Source: Rummeliibacillus sp963792445
GTDB lineage: Bacteria; Bacillota; Bacilli; Bacillales_A; Planococcaceae
Assembly (NCBI GenBank): GCA_963792445.1
Contig: CAWBWO010000016.1
Span: 310,001 to 374,000, forward strand
Direction: 5' to 3'
Length of the DNA stretch: 64,000 nt
In this document: positions 63,557 to 64,000 of the stretch, piece by piece
Layout of the letters: each line of letters begins with the position of its first letter
How positions within the stretch are numbered: position 1 is the stretch's first letter
Notes under the pieces: generated by a model
Database searches by the model: none
Told to the model about the DNA's origin: nothing
The model's input: only the letters and a program-made list of their open reading frames with translations
Program-made: the position numbers and the translations under genes

Positions 63557-64000
63557 GTGTTTTTAGACTATCTATCACTAGGTGAGGCAGCTCACGTTGG
63601 AGTTAACTGGGGAGATATCCTTGTAACTTTAATCGTTTTCATCGTCCTTATGTTACTTTTGAAAAAGTTCGCATGGGGTCCATTGATGGGAGTTATGCAA
63701 CAACGTGAAGAACAAGTTGCTAGTGACTTAGACGCAGCTGAAATAAGCCGTCAAGAAACAAAACAATTATTAGAAGAACAACGTAGCCTTCTTAAAGAAG
63801 CTCGTGTAGAAGCGCAAGCGATTGTTGAAAACGCTAAGAAACAAGCTGATCTTCAAAAAGAAGAAATTGTTTCTGCAGCTCGTAACGAAGCTGTACGTTT
63901 ACAAGAATCTGCAAAACGTGATATCGAGACTGAAAAAGATAAAGCAATCGCCGCTGTTCGCCAAGAAGTGGTTTCACTTTCTGTGCTTGCAGCATCTAAA
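63557..64000 (+). CDS. atpF: ATP synthase F0 subunit b (partial, runs off the window)
   Basis: The first 148 codons of the peripheral stalk subunit: a single membrane helix (about residues 18-38, GDILVTLIVFIVLMLLLKKF), then WGPLMGVMQQREEQVASDLDAAE and a long charged coiled coil. GTG start with AGGGAGTG eight bases upstream. The 3' end lies beyond position 64000. Confidence 0.95.
   Translation, partial: MFLDYLSLGEAAHVGVNWGDILVTLIVFIVLMLLLKKFAWGPLMGVMQQREEQVASDLDAAEISRQETKQLLEEQRSLLKEARVEAQAIVENAKKQADLQKEEIVSAARNEAVRLQESAKRDIETEKDKAIAAVRQEVVSLSVLAASK

Overview
The window reads as the chromosome of a low-GC, endospore-forming Firmicute of the Bacillales. Gene order follows the ywf-ywg-ywh-ywi-ywj-ywl-atp segment of Bacillus subtilis: hemQ, lipL, rsfA, ywfO, ywgA, ywhB/ywhD, pbpG, ywiB-argS, then rpoE, pyrG, ywjG, spo0F, fbaA, tal, murA, glpX, rho, rpmE, tdk, prfA, prmC, spoIIR, ywlC, ywlD, ywlE, rpiB, ywlG, glyA, upp, mnaA and atpIBEF. 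Sporulation genes (rsfA, spo0F, spoIIR, the sporulation-type pbpG) support a spore former. The upp-mnaA-atpI order, the many TTG starts and the AT-rich codon use suggest Planococcaceae/Caryophanaceae (Lysinibacillus, Solibacillus, Ureibacillus or Kurthia type). The genus is an inference.

Layout. 1-11 kb: HAD hydrolase end, coproheme decarboxylase, lipoate relay, spore regulator, HD phosphohydrolase, a candidate small RNA, class A PBP and a degenerate GGDEF protein. 11-14 kb: ywiB-argS and a lipoprotein. 14.5-24.8 kb: an adenosylcobalamin riboswitch followed by a corrinoid uptake and salvage cluster (btuF, btuC, btuD-cbiZ, cbiB, cobD, cobU, cobS, cobC, a short cobU-like gene, pduO-type adenosyltransferase, cblT, cblS). 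25-26 kb: PAS-GGDEF cyclase. 26.4-37.6 kb: a short and branched acyl-CoA block (fadF-like Fe-S oxidoreductase, thiolase, hbd, two acyl-CoA dehydrogenases, a TetR regulator, B12-dependent isobutyryl-CoA mutase IcmF). 38.3-64 kb: conserved housekeeping genes ending inside atpF.

The accessory blocks fit together. The B12 cluster can import and remodel corrinoids and add the adenosyl group, and IcmF uses the product. IcmF turns isobutyryl-CoA into butyryl-CoA, which the neighbouring dehydrogenase, hbd and thiolase could take to acetyl-CoA; an enoyl-CoA hydratase and ETF are not in the window. Two palindromes, one inside the fadF promoter and one before the thiolase, look like operators of the local TetR protein.

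Two window-wide patterns need care. First, thirteen genes, including pyrG, rho, rpoE, tal and glpX, carry 17 single-base frame changes; sixteen behave as +1 insertions and one as a deletion. They most likely reflect sequence error, so the affected genes are given here as whole reconstructed spans. Second, the intergenic gaps hold several repeat families: a long hairpin element (A), a post-stop-codon element (B) and 21-bp minisatellites (C and D). Gene ends facing these gaps often have an abrupt T-poor, A+C-rich codon use. I see no rRNA, tRNA, CRISPR array, transposase or prophage. No obviously new multi-gene system is present; the most unusual items are the 21-bp phased arrays, the 21-bp spaced DnaA-box-like cluster before ywlC, a candidate small RNA and the compositional edges.
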